A program made the position numbers and the translations under genes. Source: a virus. From it: DNA of 51,146 nt. How positions within the stretch are numbered: the stretch's first letter is position 1; every line of letters begins with the position of its first letter. Positions 1 to 8,448 of this stretch are shown one piece after another. The stretch covers positions 1 to 51,146 of the IMG/VR virus record IMGVR_UViG_3300049595_002511; one strand, given 5' to 3'. The notes beneath the pieces were generated by a model. The model saw only the letters and a program-made list of their open reading frames with translations, was not told the origin of the DNA and did no database searches.

Positions 1-1
1 G

Positions 2-3000
2 GATGACCCTTCATATATTGATCAGCCGATTACCAACAATATTTCAGAGGCGAAAGAATGGGAGACAATTTCTCCGGCTCCAGACCCGTTGGCAGCCGCC
101 GACCCCGTCACCCGCGACAAGCAAGGCAACGTGATCCCGCCCCCACAGCGGTTCAATCCGAAGAGCAACAGCACGCTTTACAGCAAGGCTGACGACGGCG
201 AACCACCTATCATCGACATCGGCGGCGAAGCAGAACCTGCGGACGGTCCTGAGTTTGCCTTCACTCGCGCTCGCTTTGCTCCGCCAAAACCGGAGGACCA
301 AATGTATCAAGTCCATTCGGACGAGGAAGCTACCAAGAAAGCCTTTGCCTGGATCAACGCCGTTGGCCCACTCCGGGCTGCCGACCTGTTGATGGCAGAC
401 CGTGCGCCGAGCGACATGGACCTCAACGTGAAGAACATCGTCATGGGTGGTCTGCTCAAAGGTTTCACAGAGATTTCGATAGACCCCAACGCCAGTGAGG
501 ACGAGAAAACGGTCGCACGCGCCACCAATCAACGGCTTGGGAAGTATCGAGTACGGATGAACCAAGACGCCGCCCGTGGCATGCGTCAGATTGGAGTGCA
601 GAACGGTGCAGTGCTTCAACTCATCGCCCCTATTCTTGCAGTGGAAGAGGTGCTCGCAGATCACGGAGAGAAGATTCTGGAGGATCAGTTCGAGGGAGGA
701 TCGGAAGGTGCGGCTCCGCGAGTAGCCGGTGCTGCCGAGACGGCCACTGCCGAAGCCGACGAACGATTGGAGAACATCATCCGTCGATTGATGGGCAGCC
801 TGCGTCCAAAGCAAACCTCTGTTGGTGCGCTCGCCCGCATGTTCCGTGGTATGGGACAGCGTGACCAGATCATCGACGAAGTAGCCAAAGCCTTGATGCT
901 CAAAGCCCGTGGCAACGTGGTCGCTCCCGAACGGAAGACCGCGCTTGCCAATTTGGTGAGCAGCCTTAAAAGCACTCTCGCAGCCAGTGTGAAGGGTGAG
1001 AAGAAGCCCGCGCCCGAGCGCACGCTGCAAGACCTGCTGACCAGCGCATTCGTCAATCAGGTGTCTGAGGGTCCGGCGTTTGAATCAGCGTGGAAAGAGG
1101 GTCGTCAAAAAGTGCTCGACATGCTGATTGATATGGAGTTGGACAAAACTTTCCATCCAGCCCAAAAGCGTCTGGCCGATCTTCGTGCCAAACTCACCTA
1201 TTTGGAGGCTGGAAGTGCCGAACAGCAGGAAGCCAGTGCCGCAGAACGCGCTCAACTCGCCGACCAGATCAAGGTTGCCAAGGTGGAAACGAAAGCCGCT
1301 ATGGATGCGGTCAAGGCAATGACGCCTCAACTCGAAGCGCAGCGCGATGCGTTGATGCCCGCCGCTCCAACGGTGGCGTTTGACCCCGTGTCTTCCCGTG
1401 AAGCGATTGGCCGTGCATTTGAGAAGGCAGGTTACACCGCCGACTTGGCAACGGGTCTGGACAAGTCCGGCAAACGCACTCTCAGCATCAAAGACGCGCT
1501 GCTCAACCGTCAACGCGCCGCTGACGCCGTGATAAAAGTGTTCGACGCGGAGATGCAAGTCCCGGACGCCGCGACTCAAAACGATTGGCCGCAAGCCCGC
1601 GCCCTTGCACTCAAGGCGGTCAACGAGACTCTCGACTCGTGGCAGGCGCAGACAGACGCCGACAAAGTGGCGAAGCTAGAAGCCGCCAAGCAGAGTCTTC
1701 TCAGCGAGGACTCCAAAGCTCTTGAGAAGCTGGTTAACTCCATCCGCAATAGAATCCTCCCCGACTCAGATTGGTCTGACATTCTCTACGACCTGCCGCG
1801 CACACAGGCGGAACGTCTTGCCGCCATCAAGGACCGTGTCGCCAAACATGAGGCACTGAAGAACCTCACCCCGGATGAGTCGAAAAAGTTGGCGGAGAGC
1901 ATCGACAAACTGTGGCAGCGCGAAAGACTCAAAGCGTTCCAAGACGAACTCTTCAAAGCTGGCGTCCTGAAAGCCAAGACCACCAAGGCTGTTGCGAACG
2001 TGGCGTCTGCTGCTCCCGAGCTTCTCCGACTCATGAACCTGGGAGTGTTCAACTCCAGCACTTTCCGCGAAGCGATCTCCAAACGGTTCGGCTTGAAGCT
2101 CCTGACCGGCGTTCAGGCCGATGCTTTGCGCAAGCTGGCAGCCGAAGCGTGGGGCAGTCCCCAAGGCGTCCTGCGCAATCAGAAACTCGGCCAATTGGTT
2201 GAAGGCATCCAGCACGCCACTGGTGCGAACTGGGCAGACGTGATGAACTCCTACTGGATCGCCAGTGTTCTTAGCGGTTTGCGCACTCACTTCGACACCT
2301 GGGGAGGTGTCGTGAATGGTCTCGGCACCAACCTCATTCAAGCAGGAGTCCAACTGTCGAAGGGCAGAGGGGTTGCCGCTTTCGACATCCAGGCTCAATG
2401 GTGGAAAGGATTGTTCACCGGACTCAATGAAGCCCTGTATCTCCTGCGCACCGGAGACCCCTCATTCACCAAGCGTTTTGAGGCCGATCTTATCGACGCT
2501 CTGAATGGCGAGAAGACCGCGCACCCCATTGCCATCGGCGAGAAGATGTGGAAAAGCGGCAGCCTGCTCCAGAAGATTCCCGGCGCTCTGATGATGGTGG
2601 TCGGTCGTAGCATGGTCGCCGCCGACCACGTGAACAACACCGCCACCACGCAGGGAGCGATGGCCGTGGCTCGGGCGATGAATCCTGAGCTTTATGAAGG
2701 CAAGACATCTTGGACTCAGAAGGAGATCGCCGACGCTCGCAAGCAGGCGATTGCCGAGGCCACGGCAGGAGCGGAACCCGCGACCAAATTTGAACGCATG
2801 CTGGTCGCCAAGCGCACTCGCGAAATTCTTAACGCCGGGCTGACCGAGGCAGACCAGATGGCTGCTTCTGAAGTAGGAGACATCGCCGCATTCCAGAACG
2901 ATCCGACGGGGTTGTTTGGCGGACTCTACCATGCGGTTAAGTCAGGCTTGTCTTCCGCAGTCCGCAGTCTGGACCAAGTTGCACAAGATGAGGAAGCTGC

Positions 3001-4153
3001 CAAGATCACGCGAGCGTTCGCCGCAGTGACGGCAGGCAGCGTCCACGCCCTCACCGGCACGAGGTTCATGCGCTTCGGCTTCAACCTCGGCAACGAGTTC
3101 ATGCGCTACATGCCCGGCTCGTGGCTGCTGAACAAAGGCACCAACATCCTCGGCAGCAAACTCAGCCCGATGCAGCAGGATATGCTGATTGGTAAGAACG
3201 TGGTCGGGGGCATTCTGCTTGCCACTCTCTATTCTCTGTTTGGAGACGACGACGAATCCGAGGACGGCAAGTGGCACATGGAAGGTCCGTGGAACGATCT
3301 CAGTCTCGGTGAGCAGTCTTCCCGCCTGAGCGCGGGATTGGCGAAGAACTCCTTTTGGCGCAGGAAAGACGGCAAGATTGAGCGCATCAGCTATGCACAA
3401 TGGCCGACTGCCGGACTTCTAGCCGCTGTGGGAAGCATGCTCGACGAGAAACGCTACAAGCCTGAAGACTGGAATCAGCGCGGAGTAGCGGGACACATTC
3501 TTCAAGGCGCTGTCACTGGGCTGTTTCAAGTCCAAGATGCTGCCGCCATGCAGCAGGTTGCCGAACTTTTCAGCACCTCGTCCTCGTACGGGGCGGCACA
3601 AGGGATGCCGGAGAAAGTCATTAAAATGGGTACGAACTACCTTGGGGGTCTGGTACCCACATCCGTCAAAGATTTGGACAAGTGGCAAGACCCACGCAAT
3701 TTCCGGGCAGACGGCGTCTGGGAAAAGCTCGTCCGCGAGATGCCTGTCGCACGTCGATTTGTCAACGATGGGCGTCCGCAGTTCAACCGCATCGGTCAAG
3801 ATGTCCGACTCCACCGCGAGCCTTACAGCCGTCTCTACACAACTGACGAAGCAGACAAGGCGACTGTGGCCTACGGGCAGTTACTCGCGAGGGGTATCGA
3901 CTTTCCTACACCGAGCACCAAACGTCAGATCATCAAGGACGGCAAGAAGGTGCCTATGGACACCCTCGGCAAAGGAGTTACTTACGACTTCGAGAAAGCG
4001 GTCGCTCTCAGCTATGGCAAGTTCTTGCAGGAGAACGGCGAGCGGATCACAGGAATGTCCACCAAGGCGCTCGACAAACTGATTCGTGATCGGGCCACGC
4101 GCATCCTCGACATCGAGACCCGCAAGGTTCAAGCGAAAGTCAACAACCCATGA
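2..4153 (+). CDS. Giant virion (internal/ejection-like) protein, 5'-truncated
   Basis: The reading frame is already open at the window edge, so the true start lies upstream; at least 1383 residues are present. The first ~600 residues are hydrophilic, Ala/Lys/Glu/Gln-rich and look alpha-helical or coiled-coil. The middle and C-terminal parts contain several hydrophobic stretches, including one around residue 1060-1080 just before an acidic DDDESED run. No catalytic motif is recognised. Size, composition and position downstream of the capsid genes (the genome is presumably circularly permuted) suggest an internal virion or DNA-ejection protein, as found in podoviruses; similarity to large polyvalent phage proteins is possible. 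It ends in an ATGA overlap with the next gene. Confidence 0.75.
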   Translation, partial: DDPSYIDQPITNNISEAKEWETISPAPDPLAAADPVTRDKQGNVIPPPQRFNPKSNSTLYSKADDGEPPIIDIGGEAEPADGPEFAFTRARFAPPKPEDQMYQVHSDEEATKKAFAWINAVGPLRAADLLMADRAPSDMDLNVKNIVMGGLLKGFTEISIDPNASEDEKTVARATNQRLGKYRVRMNQDAARGMRQIGVQNGAVLQLIAPILAVEEVLADHGEKILEDQFEGGSEGAAPRVAGAAETATAEADERLENIIRRLMGSLRPKQTSVGALARMFRGMGQRDQIIDEVAKALMLKARGNVVAPERKTALANLVSSLKSTLAASVKGEKKPAPERTLQDLLTSAFVNQVSEGPAFESAWKEGRQKVLDMLIDMELDKTFHPAQKRLADLRAKLTYLEAGSAEQQEASAAERAQLADQIKVAKVETKAAMDAVKAMTPQLEAQRDALMPAAPTVAFDPVSSREAIGRAFEKAGYTADLATGLDKSGKRTLSIKDALLNRQRAADAVIKVFDAEMQVPDAATQNDWPQARALALKAVNETLDSWQAQTDADKVAKLEAAKQSLLSEDSKALEKLVNSIRNRILPDSDWSDILYDLPRTQAERLAAIKDRVAKHEALKNLTPDESKKLAESIDKLWQRERLKAFQDELFKAGVLKAKTTKAVANVASAAPELLRLMNLGVFNSSTFREAISKRFGLKLLTGVQADALRKLAAEAWGSPQGVLRNQKLGQLVEGIQHATGANWADVMNSYWIASVLSGLRTHFDTWGGVVNGLGTNLIQAGVQLSKGRGVAAFDIQAQWWKGLFTGLNEALYLLRTGDPSFTKRFEADLIDALNGEKTAHPIAIGEKMWKSGSLLQKIPGALMMVVGRSMVAADHVNNTATTQGAMAVARAMNPELYEGKTSWTQKEIADARKQAIAEATAGAEPATKFERMLVAKRTREILNAGLTEADQMAASEVGDIAAFQNDPTGLFGGLYHAVKSGLSSAVRSLDQVAQDEEAAKITRAFAAVTAGSVHALTGTRFMRFGFNLGNEFMRYMPGSWLLNKGTNILGSKLSPMQQDMLIGKNVVGGILLATLYSLFGDDDESEDGKWHMEGPWNDLSLGEQSSRLSAGLAKNSFWRRKDGKIERISYAQWPTAGLLAAVGSMLDEKRYKPEDWNQRGVAGHILQGAVTGLFQVQDAAAMQQVAELFSTSSSYGAAQGMPEKVIKMGTNYLGGLVPTSVKDLDKWQDPRNFRADGVWEKLVREMPVARRFVNDGRPQFNRIGQDVRLHREPYSRLYTTDEADKATVAYGQLLARGIDFPTPSTKRQIIKDGKKVPMDTLGKGVTYDFEKAVALSYGKFLQENGERITGMSTKALDKLIRDRATRILDIETRKVQAKVNNP

Positions 4154-4737
4154 AACGCCCCTTCAACGAAACTGTGGTCCCGCCTGGAGGTGGCTGGAAA
4201 TACACCGACCCCGTCACCGGAGTTCCCGTGTCGTCCAACTCCCTGACCGTCATGCTCCAGCAGGTGAAGGCGCAGCGCGTTGCCAATGGTGTCGAGGTCG
4301 GGAGTGGCTGGGAGCATGTGGTGCTCGACGAGATGTGCGAGCAGAACCCCGGCTTCCGGTGCATCGAGGCTGGAGCGCCCGAGATCCACATGACGGGGGA
4401 CGACGTGAAGCGGTTCCTGCTCACACTTCAAGAGCTGTACGGCAATGAGTTGGTCAGTGACGAAGAGCATCGCCGCCGCGCCGACATCTGCCTGTCATGC
4501 CCCAAGATGGCTGACGTTGCCTGCACGTTCCCGTGCGGTTGGGTGAGCAAGAAGTTGACCGAGATGCTCGGTGGTCGGAAGATTCACCGGCCTGCGGAGC
4601 TATATAAAAAGGGGTGCAGTGCTTGCGGCTGCGACGTGTCGAGCAAAACATACTACCCCCTCGACGTGCTCAAATCTGTGGACGTGAAGCTGGGGAAGCA
4701 GCCGGACTACTGGGAGAATTGCTGGATGCGGGAGTGA
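4150..4737 (+). CDS. Cys-rich, probably zinc-binding phage protein
   Basis: This 195-residue protein starts in an ATGA overlap with the giant virion gene, which supports the chosen start. The C-terminal half has eight cysteines in pairs: CLSCP near residue 115, C-x5-C soon after, and CSACGC near residue 160, a pattern typical of a structural zinc site. The N-terminal half has no recognised motif. The position directly behind the virion gene suggests late co-expression. The last ~68 nt overlap the 3' end of the convergent Dps-like gene. Exact function unknown. Confidence 0.7.
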   Translation: MKRPFNETVVPPGGGWKYTDPVTGVPVSSNSLTVMLQQVKAQRVANGVEVGSGWEHVVLDEMCEQNPGFRCIEAGAPEIHMTGDDVKRFLLTLQELYGNELVSDEEHRRRADICLSCPKMADVACTFPCGWVSKKLTEMLGGRKIHRPAELYKKGCSACGCDVSSKTYYPLDVLKSVDVKLGKQPDYWENCWMRE

Positions 4738-5131
4738 TCCTCTTCTGGATCAAGAACTGCCGTTGCTCCGAGTCGTCACATAGCTGGGCCAGCAGGTTCT
4801 TGGTGCCTTCGGTGGCTTTCGGCATCTCCGACACGAGGACGGCGCACAGGTTCTTCTCACCTGACAGGAGATCAGCAAACAGCTTTTCCGGGGAGTGCTC
4901 GTTCGGGTGGAACGCGGCTTTCGTGGCAGCGTCCATCCCCAGCTTGGCGAGGTCCATCTTGCTGCCGAGACCAACAGCCCGTTCAACCACCGAATCGTAG
5001 GCCGCGTCGTAGGCTTCGTAAAACTTCCCGAACGTCTTGTGGTCGGCGAAGAACGTCGGCCCTTGCGTGTCGTGATGGGCGCGTTGGGCAAACAGACGCA
5101 GGGTGAGCAGTTGGAGGGCGGCGAGGTCCAT
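4670..5131 (-). CDS. Dps/ferritin-like protein
   Basis: This 153-residue helical protein resembles the Dps/ferritin-like four-helix fold. An early His-His pair is followed by GPTFFADHKTFGKFYEAYD, with the spacing of His/Asp/Glu ligands seen in Dps ferroxidase sites. Dps proteins oxidise iron and protect DNA from peroxide; phage versions are known. The last ~25 residues (Pro/Ser-rich) are encoded in the overlap with the convergent Cys-rich gene, so the tail may be poorly conserved. A strong promoter lies only 8 nt upstream of the ATG, predicting a leaderless transcript. Family call is from pattern recognition only. Confidence 0.7.
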   Translation of the reverse strand: MDLAALQLLTLRLFAQRAHHDTQGPTFFADHKTFGKFYEAYDAAYDSVVERAVGLGSKMDLAKLGMDAATKAAFHPNEHSPEKLFADLLSGEKNLCAVLVSEMPKATEGTKNLLAQLCDDSEQRQFLIQKRITPASSNSPSSPAASPASRPQI

Positions 5132-5139
5132 GGTGGCGG

Positions 5140-5168
5140 ATTGTAGTGGAGCCGGGGTGATGGGTCAA
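5140..5168 (-). promoter_or_regulatory. Sigma70-type promoter of the Dps-like gene, leaderless
   Basis: Reading the minus strand: TTGACC (5168-5163), 17-nt spacer, TACAAT (5145-5140), then 8 nt to the ATG at 5131. Transcription should begin at or within a few bases of the start codon. No Shine-Dalgarno sequence fits between. Confidence 0.75.
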
Positions 5169-5335
5169 CCCTTTGCAAGTGTCATGGAAGGTGCAGCCAA
5201 ACCCAGCGATACCATACCCGTATAAATAGTTGCCTTTGAACGGTTTTTATCTCAGGGCAGAACAGCCACACCAGAGTAGCCGCCCACATAGCAAGGAGCC
5301 TGCGCATTGGTCTGGTGATGGGGAAGTGCATAAAA

Positions 5336-6559
5336 TCAAGCCTCCGTGATCGGGATGGTGTTCTGCACCCAGCCAGCTTTGGCTACGGCATATCCGTTGA
5401 TCGAGAACGTGCCGATGAGGTAGGCCACATCAACTTCCAGCTTCTCCGCCAAGTCGTTGACGCGCATCTTCTTGCCACCGAGGGCGGCTTCGATGTCGGC
5501 GCGGGTGATTTTCTTGACGGGTTTGACCTCGGGGGTTTTGATCTTCACCTCCTCGGGCAACTCGGTAACAGTGACGACGGGTGCCTTCGTGACGGTGTGA
5601 GCCGGAGGCTCGGGAGCCTTCACTGGGATGACCTCGGTAGGCTTCTCATCGTCGCCCCAGAAGGCGTCATCTTGGGCCGGGTTCGTGGCAGCCTCGACCA
5701 CGTTTTCTGCCGCCTGCCGAAAGGACTCGACATCCACCTCAACAGTAGTCGTCTCCACGCTCCAACCGCTTCCCAACGTCCGCGCTTTTTCCCCACGTCC
5801 CAACACGATGTCAGCCAGCGACCCGTCTTTGCAGCCATGCACCAGCACGGCCTTGGGGCTGACGACACCACCGCGAGGACGCACCACACGGCTGCCGTGA
5901 TCCACGGACTCACAGACGAGGTTGGTTCCTTCCATGTGGTAGTTCTGCGTGGACCACATGTCGCTGATGAGTTCGGTGTGCGACACGCCGATGTTGCGGA
6001 TAGGCCAGCGAAGGTACACGTCGAACGGTTCACGCGGGTTCATCGTGTAAGGTTTGGCGAGATCGAGCAGCAGCGGCTTGATCCGTTCGTCCTTCTCCAT
6101 GTTGGCGGGGTAGATGCCGGTGCCCATCATCATCTGATCGCCGTCCTTGTAGGCGATCTGTCCGTTCACGTTGAACGGCGTGTTGACGAGGACGCCACGG
6201 AACGGGGTGCCGCCGTAGCGGTAGTCCTCGAACAGGGCGACCGCCCAGCGCGGCTTCACCGGCAGCATGTCTAACTCCATCCACAAGAAGGGATCGGTAT
6301 TGCCCATCTTGGCGAGTGCGAAGACCACGCTGGCGAAGTGTCGGTTGCAGGCGACAGGCGCTCCACCCTCGAAGTCCTGAGTCAGCGGGTAGGTTTCCGC
6401 GCCCAGACGCTCGGCATGCTCATAGGCGGTGTCCTTGGCGGCAGATGTGGGGAAGAAGATGACGGGATGCTCTTCCAACCCGCCGAGCTTGAGCAGGCAT
6501 TCGGTGAGGTCGGGCAGCAGGTGCTTGTCGTGGGCGGATACGGGGATGGCGATTTTCAT
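5336..6559 (-). CDS. GT-A-like glycosyltransferase with internal FWG motif and C-terminal helical domain
   Basis: 407 residues. The first ~270 look like a nucleotide-sugar glycosyltransferase: a Rossmann-like start (KIAIPVSAHDKHLLPDL) and a WMELDML segment near residue 95 that could be the metal-binding acidic motif. At residues 297-302 is DDAFWG, the motif that ends many other proteins of this phage. Here it is followed by a Pro/Thr/Val-rich linker and a ~50-residue helical (winged-helix-like) domain. The gene starts in an ATGA overlap and is the last gene of the sugar-modification island. Substrate unknown; it could modify virion, DNA or cell-surface glycan. Confidence 0.7.
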   Translation of the reverse strand: MKIAIPVSAHDKHLLPDLTECLLKLGGLEEHPVIFFPTSAAKDTAYEHAERLGAETYPLTQDFEGGAPVACNRHFASVVFALAKMGNTDPFLWMELDMLPVKPRWAVALFEDYRYGGTPFRGVLVNTPFNVNGQIAYKDGDQMMMGTGIYPANMEKDERIKPLLLDLAKPYTMNPREPFDVYLRWPIRNIGVSHTELISDMWSTQNYHMEGTNLVCESVDHGSRVVRPRGGVVSPKAVLVHGCKDGSLADIVLGRGEKARTLGSGWSVETTTVEVDVESFRQAAENVVEAATNPAQDDAFWGDDEKPTEVIPVKAPEPPAHTVTKAPVVTVTELPEEVKIKTPEVKPVKKITRADIEAALGGKKMRVNDLAEKLEVDVAYLIGTFSINGYAVAKAGWVQNTIPITEA

Positions 6560-7047
6560 GGTTCAGGCGTTGAGGCGTTAAAGAGTTTGGCTGGGTACAA
6601 AGTAGTTAAGAAATAACCCAAAGAGCAAAAAGGGTTGTCTTGTTTGTCTATTCGGTTGACCCACCTTACTTCCAGGATGTCTTCCGGCATCAAGTTTTCG
6701 GGAGTGGATAGGGCTTGAGCAAAAGCGTCGAGAGTAGTTTTTTTCGGGTTCTCGTCTTTGCACAGATAGGTAAGATCCAGATATGTCCTCCCGACCTCAA
6801 CGGCTTCACGCCTACCCACGCTCTGAGGCAAACGCAGAGTCCTGTTTTTTATGCACAGGTTGTGCAAGAAGCGGTTGAGAGGAGTGTCTTCGCTGACAGA
6901 ATCCGCAAACACTTTTTCCGCCACGAGGGCATACTCCTCGCGATCTTTCTCAGTCTCCTCAGACAGATCAGGACCACCAGTCTGCACCCATTTCCAGTCT
7001 GATAGACCGGATCGGGTGAATTTCATAGGCTCTTTGGAAGTACTCAT
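6556..7047 (-). CDS. Hypothetical protein in glycan island
   Basis: 163 residues, not recognised. Charged and soluble, with no signal peptide or membrane segment. It overlaps both neighbours by ATGA (start at 7047 after CACC; stop at 6556), so it belongs to the same translationally coupled operon as the glycosyltransferases. An internal Met at residue 8 would also be a possible start. Confidence 0.7.
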   Translation of the reverse strand: MSTSKEPMKFTRSGLSDWKWVQTGGPDLSEETEKDREEYALVAEKVFADSVSEDTPLNRFLHNLCIKNRTLRLPQSVGRREAVEVGRTYLDLTYLCKDENPKKTTLDAFAQALSTPENLMPEDILEVRWVNRIDKQDNPFCSLGYFLTTLYPAKLFNASTPEP

Positions 7048-7409
7048 GGTGCGAGAACGTGTTGGGGGATTCGTAGATATTCTCCGTTGGCGAAGTTGTA
7101 TCGGTTCGGGTTCGCGTCGGCCAACACTCCGGGGCGCGACTTGGACATGCCAATAGATAAAGGCTCGTCTTGCCCCTTCCTCCGAAATCTCAGCAACAAT
7201 CTCGCCGACCCTTTCTCTTCCACCGTTTGGCGCATCTCAACAGAGAGAGCACTGCTAAAGATCACCACGTCCTCATAAGCCGCTGTCAGATACTCAGGGT
7301 TGACCACATACTTTGCCGCTTTCGGCAGAGCAGGCACCAAGCCGGTGATCTCCATGGCTGCGGCACACGCTGCCCCGGCAAGGAGTTTGAAGATGGAGCG
7401 ACGGTTCAT
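7044..7409 (-). CDS. Small protein with twin-arginine-like signal
   Basis: 121 residues. The N-terminus NRRSIFKLLAGAACAAA matches a Tat export signal: paired Arg at residues 3-4, then a hydrophobic Ala/Leu stretch. The mature part is short, basic and unrecognised. Start and stop overlap the neighbours by ATGA. An exported or periplasmic role is inferred from the signal only; some phage proteins carry similar N-termini without proven export. Confidence 0.65.
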   Translation of the reverse strand: MNRRSIFKLLAGAACAAAMEITGLVPALPKAAKYVVNPEYLTAAYEDVVIFSSALSVEMRQTVEEKGSARLLLRFRRKGQDEPLSIGMSKSRPGVLADANPNRYNFANGEYLRIPQHVLAP

Positions 7410-8404
7410 AGGCTGTAATTTTCAAGAGCTTGTTGTACGCGGAGAAACTGGGCCTGCCCCCCGTGATCCGCAAAGAAGGCGGGGCATCGTTCGACATTGG
7501 CGTCGTACACGGCGTCCTCGGCATCATCAATAGTGAGATTCTCCCTCTTCGCAACTTCTCTCACCAAAAGTTCAAAGCAGGGTGAAGCTCCACCGTTGTA
7601 GCGCCAGTTCCCCGGTGGCGTGGTGTGGATTTTCTTCTCCGTCTTGGGGCGGACTCCGCGCAGCACGGTGCCGTCTGGCAGCGTGACCACGCCGTCAGCG
7701 ACATGGGAGGCGTTGGGGCGGACGTAGATGCAGTCGGGGAAGCCCAGATGAGTCTCTTGAATGAGGTTGTGTTTCAGCCCTTCGGCGATGGCGTTGGCAC
7801 AGGACTGGTTGCCGATGAACAGGTCAGACCCTTTGATCAGCCGCGCCACCTCCAACATGTCTGTGGTGGGCTGGAACTCGACGTAGCCGTGGTGGCCGAT
7901 GAACTCGCGCCACTCGTGATGCAGTCCGACGAAGAGCAGACGGTTGCGGAGATGAGCCACGATCTCTTTCCACGGGAACCGCTCGTTGCGATAGCGCCCG
8001 GTGCGGTTGATCACCACACGCCCTTTGGAGCGCGGCGACGGTTCGACGCCGTACAGCCACGGCTCGTCGGCGGTGAAGTTCTGCCCGATGCTGTGCGTCT
8101 TGATGAGGTGGTTGAGGTGCGCCCGCATGAGCGTCTCGCCTTTGGTGTAGTGACGTTCGCGGAAGCCCTCGCTCTTCCAGTCCACCGGGTCGCCCGGCTG
8201 GATGATCTGGATGTCCGCGATGTAGGGTTGCAGCTTCACCAGTGGTGCCAGCAGATCATACATGCGTTGCACGCCTTCCGGTCCTTTGGCCTTGGTCGAA
8301 GACGATGAACGCAGGCACAGGGTGTGTGGGCCGTCGGGGATCTGTTTGAGCAGACACAGCGCAAACACCACATCGCCAATGTCACCTGTAGAAGAAATTT
8401 TCAT
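7406..8404 (-). CDS. GT9/heptosyltransferase-like glycosyltransferase
   Basis: 332 residues from the ATG at 8404, which follows an AACAC leader; an upstream in-frame TTG at 8452 is less likely. The start KISSTGDIGDVVFAL is typical of GT-B ADP-heptose:LPS heptosyltransferase-like proteins (a Gly-Asp-Ile-Gly loop near the N-terminus). A C-terminal segment around DLFIGNQSCANAIAEGL matches the GT9 nucleotide-sugar site, where a Gly-x-x-Ser precedes a helix. It sits between the radical SAM gene and the Tat-like gene, so it probably transfers a sugar onto the product of this island. Confidence 0.75.
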   Translation of the reverse strand: MKISSTGDIGDVVFALCLLKQIPDGPHTLCLRSSSSTKAKGPEGVQRMYDLLAPLVKLQPYIADIQIIQPGDPVDWKSEGFRERHYTKGETLMRAHLNHLIKTHSIGQNFTADEPWLYGVEPSPRSKGRVVINRTGRYRNERFPWKEIVAHLRNRLLFVGLHHEWREFIGHHGYVEFQPTTDMLEVARLIKGSDLFIGNQSCANAIAEGLKHNLIQETHLGFPDCIYVRPNASHVADGVVTLPDGTVLRGVRPKTEKKIHTTPPGNWRYNGGASPCFELLVREVAKRENLTIDDAEDAVYDANVERCPAFFADHGGQAQFLRVQQALENYSL

Positions 8405-8448
8405 GTGTTGGGGGATATTTCTTATTTCGTCATAAAATCTCCCCACGG

